Shown piece after piece: positions 25,594-33,084 of a stretch of 64,000 nt of DNA. The first letter of the stretch is position 1. Each line of letters starts with the position of its first letter. The translations under genes and the position numbers were made by a program. Under the pieces are notes generated by a model. The model saw only the letters and a program-made list of their open reading frames with translations. It was not told where the DNA came from and searched no databases. This DNA comes from Halostella pelagica (GTDB lineage Archaea; Halobacteriota; Halobacteria; Halobacteriales; Natronoarchaeaceae): positions 1,488,001 through 1,552,000 of the forward strand of contig CP040678.1 of the NCBI GenBank assembly GCA_005954745.1, read 5' to 3'.

Positions 25594-26660
25594 CCAACGA
25601 GAACAGAGACCAGTTCCGACCCGACGATCACCCGAACGACAACTTCATCCTGACGACCGTTGTCGGCAGCTACCCCAAGCCCAAGTGGCTCGACCGCGCC
25701 CGCGACCTGTACGACGACGAGGACGCCGACTTCGACGAGGACGCGTGGGAGGAGGCGAAAGACGACGGCTCCCGGCTCATCACGAAGGAACACGAGCGCG
25801 CCGGACTCGATGTCGTCGTCGACGGCGAGATGCGCCGCAACGAGATGGTCGAGTTCTTCGCCGACCGCATCGAGGGCTACGAGTTCAAAGGCCCCGTCAA
25901 GGTGTGGGGCCACAACACGTTCGATAAGCCGAGCGTCGTCGACGACGTGGAGTACGACGAGTCGTGGCTGGTCGACGAGTACGAGTTCACCGCAAACGTC
26001 GCGGAGAAGCCGGTGAAGGTGCCGATCACCGGTCCGTACACGCTCGCATCGTGGTGTTTCAACGAGGCGTACGAGGACGACGCCGCGCTGGCGAACGACC
26101 TGGCTGACCTGGTCAACGAGGAGATAGAGAAACTCGTCGACGCCGGCGCTCGCTACATCCAGATAGACGAGCCGGCGCTCGCGACGACGCCGGACGACCA
26201 CGCCATCGTCGGCGACTGTCTGGAACGCATCGTCGACGACATCCCGGAGGACGTCCGCATCGGACTGCACGTCTGTTACGGCGACTACTTCCGCATCTAC
26301 CCCGAGATCCTGGAGTTCCCCGTCGACGAGTTCGACCTCGAACTCGCGAACGGCGACTACGAGCAACTCGACGTGTTCACCGATCCCGAGTTCACGGCCG
26401 ACCTCGCGCTGGGCGTCACCGACGTTCACGTCGCCGAGGTCGAGTCCGTCGAGGAGATCAAGGAAAACATCAAGAAGGGTCTGGAGGTCGTCCCGCCGGA
26501 ACGGCTCGTCGTCAGCCCGGACTGCGGCCTGAAACTGCTCCCCCGAGAGGTCGCCTACGAGAAGATGGAGAAGATGGTCGAGGCGGCCCGCGAGGTCGAG
26601 GCCGAACTCGACGCGGGCGAGATCGATGTCGGTCGCGGCGCGGTTAGCGCGGACGACTGA
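25590..26660 (+). CDS. metE: Methionine synthase catalytic half (MetE C-terminal type)
   Basis: A 356-residue TIM barrel that makes methionine from homocysteine. TTVVGSYPKPKWL is the start typical of MetE C-terminal domains. Zinc ligands are visible: GLHVCYGDYF (H-x-C), a Glu in LELANGDYEQ region, and VSPDCGLKLLP with the last Cys. GARYIQIDEPAL lines the homocysteine site. The methyl donor is not evident. Start 25590 overlaps the mini-ORF; GTG at 25581 is an alternative. Confidence 0.92.
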   Translation: MTNENRDQFRPDDHPNDNFILTTVVGSYPKPKWLDRARDLYDDEDADFDEDAWEEAKDDGSRLITKEHERAGLDVVVDGEMRRNEMVEFFADRIEGYEFKGPVKVWGHNTFDKPSVVDDVEYDESWLVDEYEFTANVAEKPVKVPITGPYTLASWCFNEAYEDDAALANDLADLVNEEIEKLVDAGARYIQIDEPALATTPDDHAIVGDCLERIVDDIPEDVRIGLHVCYGDYFRIYPEILEFPVDEFDLELANGDYEQLDVFTDPEFTADLALGVTDVHVAEVESVEEIKENIKKGLEVVPPERLVVSPDCGLKLLPREVAYEKMEKMVEAAREVEAELDAGEIDVGRGAVSADD

Positions 26661-26742
26661 GCGGACAGTCGCAGGCAGTTGGGCGGTCGACTCGCCGACC
26701 TCTTTTCACGCACTTTTCTGCAGATAGCGTCGACGACCCCGT

Positions 26743-27084
26743 TCAGACGATCCCTCGAACCAGCGACCCGAGCACACCGCCGACCAGCGGGATCGCGATG
26801 CTCACGTACAGCAGTTGGCCGGTGTCGAGATAGCCTCCCAGCGTGCCGTGGGAGGCCAGCAAGGCGACGAACGCCAGCCACGCGAGGACACCGAAGGCGA
26901 GGCCCGCGGCGAGCGCGCGGGGGAGGGTCCGCGACGCGAGGCCGACTAACGCCCCGCCAACGACGAAGCCGACCCAGTGGATCTGTGCGACGGCGAGCCC
27001 CAGAACCACGCCGAGTGCGAGCGCAGCCGCGCGCTTCCGCGGATCGCTTCGGACCGCAGTCAGCCGGTCGGCGACTGCGCTCAT
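26743..27084 (-). CDS. Four-helix membrane protein
   Basis: A 113-residue hydrophobic protein with four membrane helices (about residues 17-34, 36-56, 59-77 and 85-111), small-residue rich (Gly, Ala, Val). There are no charged catalytic motifs. It overlaps the penicillin acylase gene by ATGA, so it is translated with it. Function is unknown. Confidence 0.7.
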   Translation of the reverse strand: MSAVADRLTAVRSDPRKRAAALALGVVLGLAVAQIHWVGFVVGGALVGLASRTLPRALAAGLAFGVLAWLAFVALLASHGTLGGYLDTGQLLYVSIAIPLVGGVLGSLVRGIV

Positions 27085-29462
27085 CCGTCCCCCTCCTCGA
27101 AGGTGACGGCGAGGTCGCCGTCGACGGAAAGCGTCATTCGGCGGTACTCGCCTTTCGCCCACGCCTGTAACTGGTCGTCGTAGTGGTCCGAGAGGGGGTC
27201 TCCCGAGTTGCCGCCCGGCAGGATGCAGCGCGAGTCGCCGTCCATCGGACAGATCATCCGCCAGCTACTGCCGACCGCTGACTCGGCCCGGAAGTTGTTC
27301 ACCGTCTGCCGGGAGCCGGCAGTGGTGTACTCGGGGTAATTCAGGAACTCGCGGTCGAACGGGTGGGTGACTGCGCCGGTGTGGTTCACGTCGCCGTAGG
27401 TGGCGTCTGAGTCGGTGTTCTGGACGACGGCGGCGAGTGCATCCGCCATCGCGGCCGTCCGTCCCTCGTCGCCGAACCAGGGGTTCTCGTCCGGCAGCGA
27501 GGCGACCACCCAGTCCCGCGGGTAGTACTCCTCGCCCAGGTCGGCGGCGTCGAGGACGGGGCCGACTGCCCGCTCGCGGAAGCGGTCGAACCACCGGGAG
27601 AAGAGCAACGCGGCACGCGAGTCGGGAGTCATCCGGTAGTCCCAGGAAAGAAGCGCTGTGACGGCGTCCGACAGGCCGTCCCGCTCGGAAGCGGCCCGGG
27701 CCAGTTCCGGCAACAGGTCCGCCGCGCGGCCGTCGCGGGCGTCTCTCTGGAGGTCGGCCATGAAGTCGGTCGTAACGGGGGAGTCGGACGCCGCGCGCCG
27801 GTCCAGTCGGTCGTATATCCGCCGGCCCCGGTAGGGGCTGGCGTACTCGACCCCGAGGTAGTGTTCGGGATCGTCGACGACGCGCTGGTTCGCCGTGGCG
27901 ACGTAGTCCGGGTCGACGGCCGCGGGCTTTTCCTCGAACGGAACGAAGCCGTCCCACGACGACTCGCCGAACGGTTCGAACCCCGCCCACTCGCCCTCGC
28001 CGGCGGAGCCGTCGAATATCCGGTCGCCGCGGACGACCTCGCCGTCGGTCCGCCGGATGGGGAGCTTCCCGGTCACCTGATACAGCGTCCGGCCGTCGCG
28101 GTCGGCGTACACGAGGTTCTGTGTCGGCAGGTCGAACTGGCGGGTCGCCTCGCGCACGTCGTCGACACCCTCGCTGTGACTGTACTCGTGGATGGCGAGC
28201 GTGGTACGCGTGGCCGTGTGGCCGGTCCAGGCGACGCCGACCCGGTGGCCCTCGCGCTCGATGACGGGACCGTGGACGCTCTTTTTGACCGTCACCTCGC
28301 GGTTCTCGCCGTCCGCGACCTCGATTTCACGCGGTTCGGTCTCGAACTTGCGCTCCTCGCCGCGGTAGCGATACGTCTCGCCGTCCGTCTCGTACTCGTA
28401 GAAGTCGACCACGTCAGCGCCGACGTTCGTGAACCCCCACGCGCCGGCCTCGTTCTCGCCGATGACGACGAACGGGACGCCAGGGAACGTTACGCCGCGG
28501 ACGTCGACGCCGTCACCGCGGAGGTGCATCTCGTGCCACACAGGCGGTGCCATCAGCGAGAGGTGGGGGTCGTTGGCGACGATCGGCGCGCCGCTTTCGG
28601 TGTATTCGCCGGAGACGACCCAGCTGTTCGATCCGATCCCCGGCGGCGACTCGAACTGACCGAGCCAGTCGACGAGGTCGGGACCGACCGCGCCACGGGG
28701 TGACGCCGCGTCGTCCGTCTGACCGTCGTAGAACCCGCCGGGGGGTGGCCCTCCGAAGCGCTCGGCGCTGTCCCGGAGGATCGGTACGTCGTGGTCGAGG
28801 CGCGCCGGGTACAGCGTCTCGGCCGCCTCCGCGCCGAGTTCGCTCGCCGCGGTCGCCACCCGAAGCGTGCGAAAGCTCCCCGTCAACGTCCACGAGATCT
28901 GTTTCTCCATCAGCATCGAATCCGCCGGGGACCAGTCATCAGGTTCGTAGCCGAGCAGGCCGAACTCCATCGGGAGCGGTTCGTTCTCGACGTACGCGTT
29001 CACGCCGTCGGCGTACGCCTCGACGACGGGTCCGGTGTCGGTGTCGCGCACGAGGTCCCACGTCGCCTCCGCGGCCCCCGCGAAATCCATCTTCGTGTTG
29101 AACTCGTCGGAGTCGACCGCCGCCTCGCCGACGACGGCCGACACCTCTCCCCGCATGACGCGGCGCTGGAGATCCATCTGGAACAGCCGGTCGGCCGCCG
29201 CGGCGTAGCCCGCCGCGAAGTACAGCGCGCGCTCGTCGTCGGCGGTGACGTGTGGGACGCCCCGGTCGTCGTAACGGAGTTCCGCCGGACCGTGGGGGCT
29301 CTCGACGGTGCCGTTCAGGTCGTCAGTCGCCTGCCGCCACGCCGCCCCCGAAAACGGCGCGAAGCGTTCGAGATATCCTCTGACCGGCGACAGCGAGCCG
29401 GCTGCCACTCCGCCCCCGAGTATCGCACTGAGCAGCGCTCGCCGCGTTCGGTCGGTGTCCAT
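27081..29462 (-). CDS. Penicillin acylase family N-terminal-nucleophile hydrolase
   Basis: A 793-residue exported enzyme. The N terminus TRRALLSAILGGGVAAGS is a Tat-type signal. ELRYDDRGVPHVTADDERALYFAAGY starts the alpha chain, and GIGSNSWVVSGE marks the cleavage site, where the Ser of SNSW becomes the free N-terminal nucleophile of the beta chain. APIVANDPHLSLMAPPVWHEMHL and FPGVPFVVIGENE follow. Family members cleave amides such as acyl-homoserine lactones or beta-lactams; the substrate here is unknown. A perfect palindrome lies on its promoter. Confidence 0.92.
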   Translation of the reverse strand: MDTDRTRRALLSAILGGGVAAGSLSPVRGYLERFAPFSGAAWRQATDDLNGTVESPHGPAELRYDDRGVPHVTADDERALYFAAGYAAAADRLFQMDLQRRVMRGEVSAVVGEAAVDSDEFNTKMDFAGAAEATWDLVRDTDTGPVVEAYADGVNAYVENEPLPMEFGLLGYEPDDWSPADSMLMEKQISWTLTGSFRTLRVATAASELGAEAAETLYPARLDHDVPILRDSAERFGGPPPGGFYDGQTDDAASPRGAVGPDLVDWLGQFESPPGIGSNSWVVSGEYTESGAPIVANDPHLSLMAPPVWHEMHLRGDGVDVRGVTFPGVPFVVIGENEAGAWGFTNVGADVVDFYEYETDGETYRYRGEERKFETEPREIEVADGENREVTVKKSVHGPVIEREGHRVGVAWTGHTATRTTLAIHEYSHSEGVDDVREATRQFDLPTQNLVYADRDGRTLYQVTGKLPIRRTDGEVVRGDRIFDGSAGEGEWAGFEPFGESSWDGFVPFEEKPAAVDPDYVATANQRVVDDPEHYLGVEYASPYRGRRIYDRLDRRAASDSPVTTDFMADLQRDARDGRAADLLPELARAASERDGLSDAVTALLSWDYRMTPDSRAALLFSRWFDRFRERAVGPVLDAADLGEEYYPRDWVVASLPDENPWFGDEGRTAAMADALAAVVQNTDSDATYGDVNHTGAVTHPFDREFLNYPEYTTAGSRQTVNNFRAESAVGSSWRMICPMDGDSRCILPGGNSGDPLSDHYDDQLQAWAKGEYRRMTLSVDGDLAVTFEEGDG

Positions 29463-29480
29463 ACACTCACATGTGAGTGT
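29463..29480. promoter_or_regulatory. Perfect 18-bp palindrome on the acylase promoter
   Basis: ACACTCACATGTGAGTGT begins one base before the acylase start codon and ends six bases short of its TATA box. Any protein bound here would block transcription start, so a repressor operator is likely. Confidence 0.6.
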
Positions 29481-29485
29481 GGAGT

Positions 29486-29492
29486 CATAAAT
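29486..29492 (-). promoter_or_regulatory. TATA box for the penicillin acylase
   Basis: On the minus strand ATTTATG, 24-30 bases before the ATG at 29462: a leaderless promoter. Confidence 0.5.
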
Positions 29493-29509
29493 CCGCGGCG
29501 TCAACCGGG

Positions 29510-29872
29510 TTACGCCGGCGCGAGCAGGTACGCGACGAGAGCGACCGGACCGACATAAAGGACCGCAAGAAACGCGAGCCGTGCGCTCGAACGCCACGCG
29601 GCGACCGCGAGGTGGACGGCCGGCACGCCCAGCGCGACCGCCACGACGGCGGAGGCGTCCGCGAGTACGTGAGTGTCCGGCGTCGCCTCGACGACGGCGT
29701 ACGCCGTGGCGAACGAGAGGACGGCACCGAGGGCGTAGTCTGCTGTCGAGTCTCGGTCGGCGAGCGCGGCGAGGAACCCGACGGCGATGGACGCGCCGAA
29801 CGTGACGCCGAGCAGGGCGCTCGGAACCGGATCTCCGTGACCGGCGTGGAGGGGAGCAAACGGGACGGTCAT
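29510..29872 (-). CDS. Small four-helix membrane protein
   Basis: A 120-residue hydrophobic protein with four predicted membrane helices and little loop sequence. No known motif. It lies upstream of the acylase gene on the same strand, but the palindromic promoter between them suggests separate control. Function is unknown. Confidence 0.65.
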   Translation of the reverse strand: MTVPFAPLHAGHGDPVPSALLGVTFGASIAVGFLAALADRDSTADYALGAVLSFATAYAVVEATPDTHVLADASAVVAVALGVPAVHLAVAAWRSSARLAFLAVLYVGPVALVAYLLAPA

Positions 29873-30001
29873 CGAGTGACCGGAGGGACGCCGCGGTGGT
29901 AAAGCGCTCGAAGACGAGTCGGCGGGACTGCCGCGGTCGGCGGCTTTCCTTGCGACGACGGCGTCGTACTTTGAAGGCCGTCACCGTCGTACTGTCGGCC
30001 C

Positions 30002-30046
30002 ATGAAGGCGGTGCGAACCGGGGCGGCGAGGGATCGATACCCATGA
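30002..30046 (+). other. Possible 14-codon leader ORF of the DUF2391 operon
   Basis: ATG to TGA reads MKAVRTGAARDRYP; its TGA overlaps the ATG of the next gene (ATGA at 30043-30046). A TACTTTGAA element about 33 bases upstream could be its TATA box. It may be a leader peptide that couples translation. Confidence 0.35.
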
Positions 30047-30891
30047 CAGCGGGCGGGGGCGTCCTCCGCAACCAGATCCGAGGGGTAACCGGCGCGCTGG
30101 TCGTCTCGGGGGTGACGATACTGCTCACCGTCGAGATGTGGTGGCTCGCCAGGCAGCGACCGGCGTCGAACATGATCGCTTACGCCGTCATCGGTCTCGG
30201 CGTCGTGCTGTTCATCACGCGGAGCAGCGGGTTCCGCGTCGAGGAGGAGGACGAGAACAATCCGGAGTACGATCCCGTCCGCCTGACAGTCAACTTCGCG
30301 GAACTCGTGTTGCAGAGCGTGGTCGCCGCTGTGGTCGTCCTGTTCGTCTACGGCGTCATCGACGCGTCGTCGTCGCTGCACGTGGTCGCACGGACGGCGC
30401 TGTTGCAGGTCGTTCCGCTCGGCTTCGGGGCCGCGCTGGCGAACCGACTCCTCCACGAGGCCGAGGACGGGGACGACGACAGCGCCGAGGAGCGGACGCT
30501 CCACGAGAACGTCGCCGTCTTCGCCGCCGGCGCTATCTTCTTCTCCCTGCCGCTGGGCGCGAGCATCGAGATGAACATCCTCGCGGCGAACGCCGATTGG
30601 CCGCGAATGGCGGCCATCATCGCGTTGTCCCTGCTCATCACCTACCTGATCCTGTACGAACTGGAGTTCCGAGGCCAGTCACGGCGTCGGTCCGAGGAGC
30701 GAGAGCGCCGCGAGATGATCATTCAGGCCGGCCAGACCTGCATCGTCTACGCCGTCGGCGTCGGCGTCTCCGCGCTGTTGCTCTGGGGGTTCGGCTACCT
30801 CACGTTCACGCTCGCCGTGAACGTCCAGAAGGTCGTCGTCCTCTCCTTCCCCACGACCGTCGGCGGCGCGGCCGCCAGGGTGATACTGTGA
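30043..30891 (+). CDS. DUF2391/TIGR02587 membrane protein
   Basis: A 282-residue membrane protein with seven to eight helices. RNQIRGVTGALVVSGVTILLTVEMWWLA starts the conserved domain; an acidic loop (EEEDENNPEYDP) and a charged cytoplasmic loop (RRRSEERERREM) separate helix groups. It is the first member of a conserved two-gene set (TIGR02587/TIGR02588). No biochemical role is established for this family as far as I know. GTGA overlap with the next gene. Confidence 0.85.
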   Translation: MTAGGGVLRNQIRGVTGALVVSGVTILLTVEMWWLARQRPASNMIAYAVIGLGVVLFITRSSGFRVEEEDENNPEYDPVRLTVNFAELVLQSVVAAVVVLFVYGVIDASSSLHVVARTALLQVVPLGFGAALANRLLHEAEDGDDDSAEERTLHENVAVFAAGAIFFSLPLGASIEMNILAANADWPRMAAIIALSLLITYLILYELEFRGQSRRRSEERERREMIIQAGQTCIVYAVGVGVSALLLWGFGYLTFTLAVNVQKVVVLSFPTTVGGAAARVIL

Positions 30892-31256
30892 GTTCCTTCT
30901 CCGGCGACGACAAGCCGTCGACCGTCGAGTGGGCGGTGATGGGCGTCAGCGTCGCGGTGACGCTGTTCCTGTTCGCCTACGTCGCGTGGCACGCCGTGGT
31001 GACGCCGACCGACGCGACGCCGGAAGCGACGGTGGAGGGGACCGAGATGCTGACGGACGGTCGCGTCGCCGTGACGGTGGCGGTGCGGAACCCGTCGAGC
31101 GAGGGCCTGAAGTCGGTCACCGTCTCGGCCGACTGCTCGAACGAGTCGATCAGGTTCACGCACGTCCCGATCGACGACCGACAGCGCGGCACGGTGGTCT
31201 GTCCGGCCGGGACGGAAGACCCGACGGCGACGGTCCGGGACTGGGTCGAGGCGTAG
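30888..31256 (+). CDS. TIGR02588-like membrane-anchored protein
   Basis: A 122-residue protein with one membrane helix (WAVMGVSVAVTLFLFAYVAWHAVV) and an exported immunoglobulin-like part (RVAVTVAVRNPSSEGLKSVTVSADC). Two cysteines (VSADCSN and TVVCPAG) could form a disulfide. It starts with GTG overlapping the stop of the DUF2391 gene. The pair is conserved and probably forms a complex; function unknown. Confidence 0.82.
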   Translation: MSSFSGDDKPSTVEWAVMGVSVAVTLFLFAYVAWHAVVTPTDATPEATVEGTEMLTDGRVAVTVAVRNPSSEGLKSVTVSADCSNESIRFTHVPIDDRQRGTVVCPAGTEDPTATVRDWVEA

Positions 31257-31324
31257 GCGTGCGGCGGGGCGGCGCTCGGGGCCGTCGCTACCGGGCGAGA
31301 GAAAACGGAGAGAATCGGGGTCGG

Positions 31325-31789
31325 TTACTCGTACAGCCAGCCTTCGTCGATGCGCTCGTAATCGACCAGTTCTTCGTCGTCGAAGTAGAGGCCGATCTCG
31401 CGCTCGTTCGCGCCGGGGTCCTCGTGGTCCGCGGCGTGGACGACGTTGCGACCCAGGTCGAGGGCGTAGTCGCCGCGGATAGTTCCGGGCGCGGCCTCGG
31501 CGGGGTCGGTGTCACCGATGATCTGTCGGACCTGTCGGGTCGCGTCCTGCCCTTCCCACACCATGGGGACGACGGGGCCGGACGTGATGAAGTCCGTCAG
31601 GTCGTCGAAAAAGGGCTTGTCGGTGTGTTCCGCGTAGTGGTCCTCGGCCTGCTCCTGACTCATCTGGATGAACTTCGCGCCGACCAGCTTCAGGCCGCGC
31701 TCCTCCAGACGGGAGACGATTTCGCCCACGAGTCCGCGCTGGACCGCGTCGGGCTTGGCCATTACGAAGGTACGCTCGCGTTCGCTCAT
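31325..31789 (-). CDS. ndk: Nucleoside diphosphate kinase
   Basis: A 154-residue NDK that moves the gamma phosphate of ATP to NDPs through a phospho-histidine. [21 protein letters not shown] starts it, [27 protein letters not shown] is the active-site span with the Kpn loop, and [16 protein letters not shown] holds the catalytic His (VHAAD). Length is normal. It overlaps L24e by ATGA and ends the L7Ae-S28e-L24e-Ndk operon. Confidence 0.97.
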   Translation of the reverse strand: MSERERTFVMAKPDAVQRGLVGEIVSRLEERGLKLVGAKFIQMSQEQAEDHYAEHTDKPFFDDLTDFITSGPVVPMVWEGQDATRQVRQIIGDTDPAEAAPGTIRGDYALDLGRNVVHAADHEDPGANEREIGLYFDDEELVDYERIDEGWLYE

Positions 31790-32178
31790 TCTTCGGTCTC
31801 CTCGGATTCAGCTTCCTCAGCTTCCTCGGCTTCTTCGGTCCCTTCGGACTCCTCTTCGGCTTCCTCGGCCTCGTCGGACTCCTCAGGTTCGGCGGTCTCG
31901 TCGACCGCCTCGGTTTCGTCAGCCGACTCGTCGACGACCTGGTCCTCGCTGCTCTCGTCAGCGGCGGGCGCCTGCTCGGCCTGGGACGCGCGTCGCGCGG
32001 CCTGGCTGCGAGCCTCAGCCGTCCACTCGGTGTCGCGCGGTTCGCGGCCGAGGTCGGCGTTTTTCTCGCACTTGCTGGAGCAGTAGTGGATGGTCGTACC
32101 GTCGGTCTGGACGAACATCGTTCCCGTGCCGGGCTCGATGTCCGCTCCGCAGTAGTCGCATTCTCTAGTCTGCGGCAT
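31786..32178 (-). CDS. rpl24e: Ribosomal protein L24e with long acidic tail
   Basis: A 130-residue protein. The first 60 residues are normal L24e: [20 protein letters not shown] and [22 protein letters not shown], with C-x2-C...C-x3-C zinc ligands. The last 70 residues are an added tail of E, D, A and S ([16 protein letters not shown]). The usual family length is about 55-65. It overlaps ndk by ATGA. Confidence 0.95.
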   Translation of the reverse strand: MPQTRECDYCGADIEPGTGTMFVQTDGTTIHYCSSKCEKNADLGREPRDTEWTAEARSQAARRASQAEQAPAADESSEDQVVDESADETEAVDETAEPEESDEAEEAEEESEGTEEAEEAEEAESEETEE

Positions 32179-32180
32179 CG

Positions 32181-32411
32181 TTACTGCCCCCCGATCGAGT
32201 CGGCCTCGCGGGCTGTTTCGCGGAGCTGGAGAACGTCGCCCTCGCGGACGGGGCCGAGGCAGTTCCGGGTGATGATTCGGCCCTGGTTCTCGCCTTCCCG
32301 GATACGGCATTTGACCTGCATGGCCTCGCCGTGCATTCCGGTCTTGCCCACGATCTCGATAACCTCTGCGGGCGTGGACGTGGATCCGTCTTCTGTCTCT
32401 TCAGCACTCAT
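32181..32411 (-). CDS. rps28e: Ribosomal protein S28e
   Basis: A 76-residue S28e of the S1-like OB fold: [24 protein letters not shown] and [27 protein letters not shown], both diagnostic. It sits in the conserved order L7Ae-S28e-L24e-Ndk. Two bases separate it from L24e. Confidence 0.97.
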   Translation of the reverse strand: MSAEETEDGSTSTPAEVIEIVGKTGMHGEAMQVKCRIREGENQGRIITRNCLGPVREGDVLQLRETAREADSIGGQ

Positions 32412-32422
32412 TGGTTATCGCC

Positions 32423-32785
32423 TCAGCGAAGGTCCTCGACTTTGTCGGAGATGTCCTCGACATCGTCGTCCGCCTCGCCGGCGTCGACGATCGCGGCGGC
32501 GGCGCTGCCGACTTCGAGGCCGGCGGCGTGGCCGACGTCGTCCTGATTGTCGATCAGGACGAAGGAGATGCCTTTCTCGTCCGCGAGCTCCGGAAGGTGC
32601 ATGACGATCTCCTCCGGCTGGACGTCTTCGGCGACGTAGACGAGCTCGGCGTTGCCTCGCTCGACCGCCTTCGTTGTTTCGTTCGTTCCTTTCTTCACCG
32701 AACCTGTGTCTCGGGCGACCTCTAGAGCCTCGATGGCGTCGTCCTGGAGGTCAGCCGGGACGTCGAAATCTGCGTATACTGGCAT
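32423..32785 (-). CDS. rpl7ae: Ribosomal protein L7Ae (kink-turn binding)
   Basis: A 120-residue L7Ae. [35 protein letters not shown] is the K-turn binding face, [22 protein letters not shown] the second. Besides 23S rRNA it binds box C/D and H/ACA guide RNAs and RNase P. The GGAGGTGA Shine-Dalgarno lies just before the ATG. The upstream leader of about 150 nt is strongly folded. Confidence 0.97.
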   Translation of the reverse strand: MPVYADFDVPADLQDDAIEALEVARDTGSVKKGTNETTKAVERGNAELVYVAEDVQPEEIVMHLPELADEKGISFVLIDNQDDVGHAAGLEVGSAAAAIVDAGEADDDVEDISDKVEDLR

Positions 32786-32864
32786 TGTTAGTCACCTCCT
32801 GCGCGTGGGCTCGCGCTCCCCTGCCGTCGCCGACCCGCGTCGGCATGTCGGAAACCGCTGGGGA

Positions 32865-32901
32865 GATTCCCGACGGCCGTCGGAACCCGACGGCGAGAAT
32901 C
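32865..32901 (-). promoter_or_regulatory. Folded leader hairpin upstream of L7Ae
   Basis: GATTC/GAATC (outer 5-bp stem) encloses CCGTCGG/CCGACGG (7-bp stem, GTT loop on the minus strand). It lies 80-116 bases before the L7Ae start. A folded L7Ae leader invites autoregulation, but no K-turn consensus could be confirmed. Confidence 0.35.
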
Positions 32902-33084
32902 CTATGTGGCTAGGAGCATCATCAACCCCGCGCAGGCTGTAAAAGCGAATAGCGCACCACCCCATAAAAGCGCTTTCAAACGACCGGGGGCGTGTGAGTT
33001 GTCGACACGAACGCCAAATAACCTGATCGTTGCACTGTGACCGCAAGCGGAAAACCCCTTAGGCCCGGATGTGAACGGTCGAGT

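Noticed and set aside
32902-33012. Minus-strand hydrophobic micro-ORF ending TACAGLMMLLAT upstream of L7Ae
   Set aside because: Only a TTG start near the helix, no Shine-Dalgarno, and it overlaps the probable L7Ae promoter.
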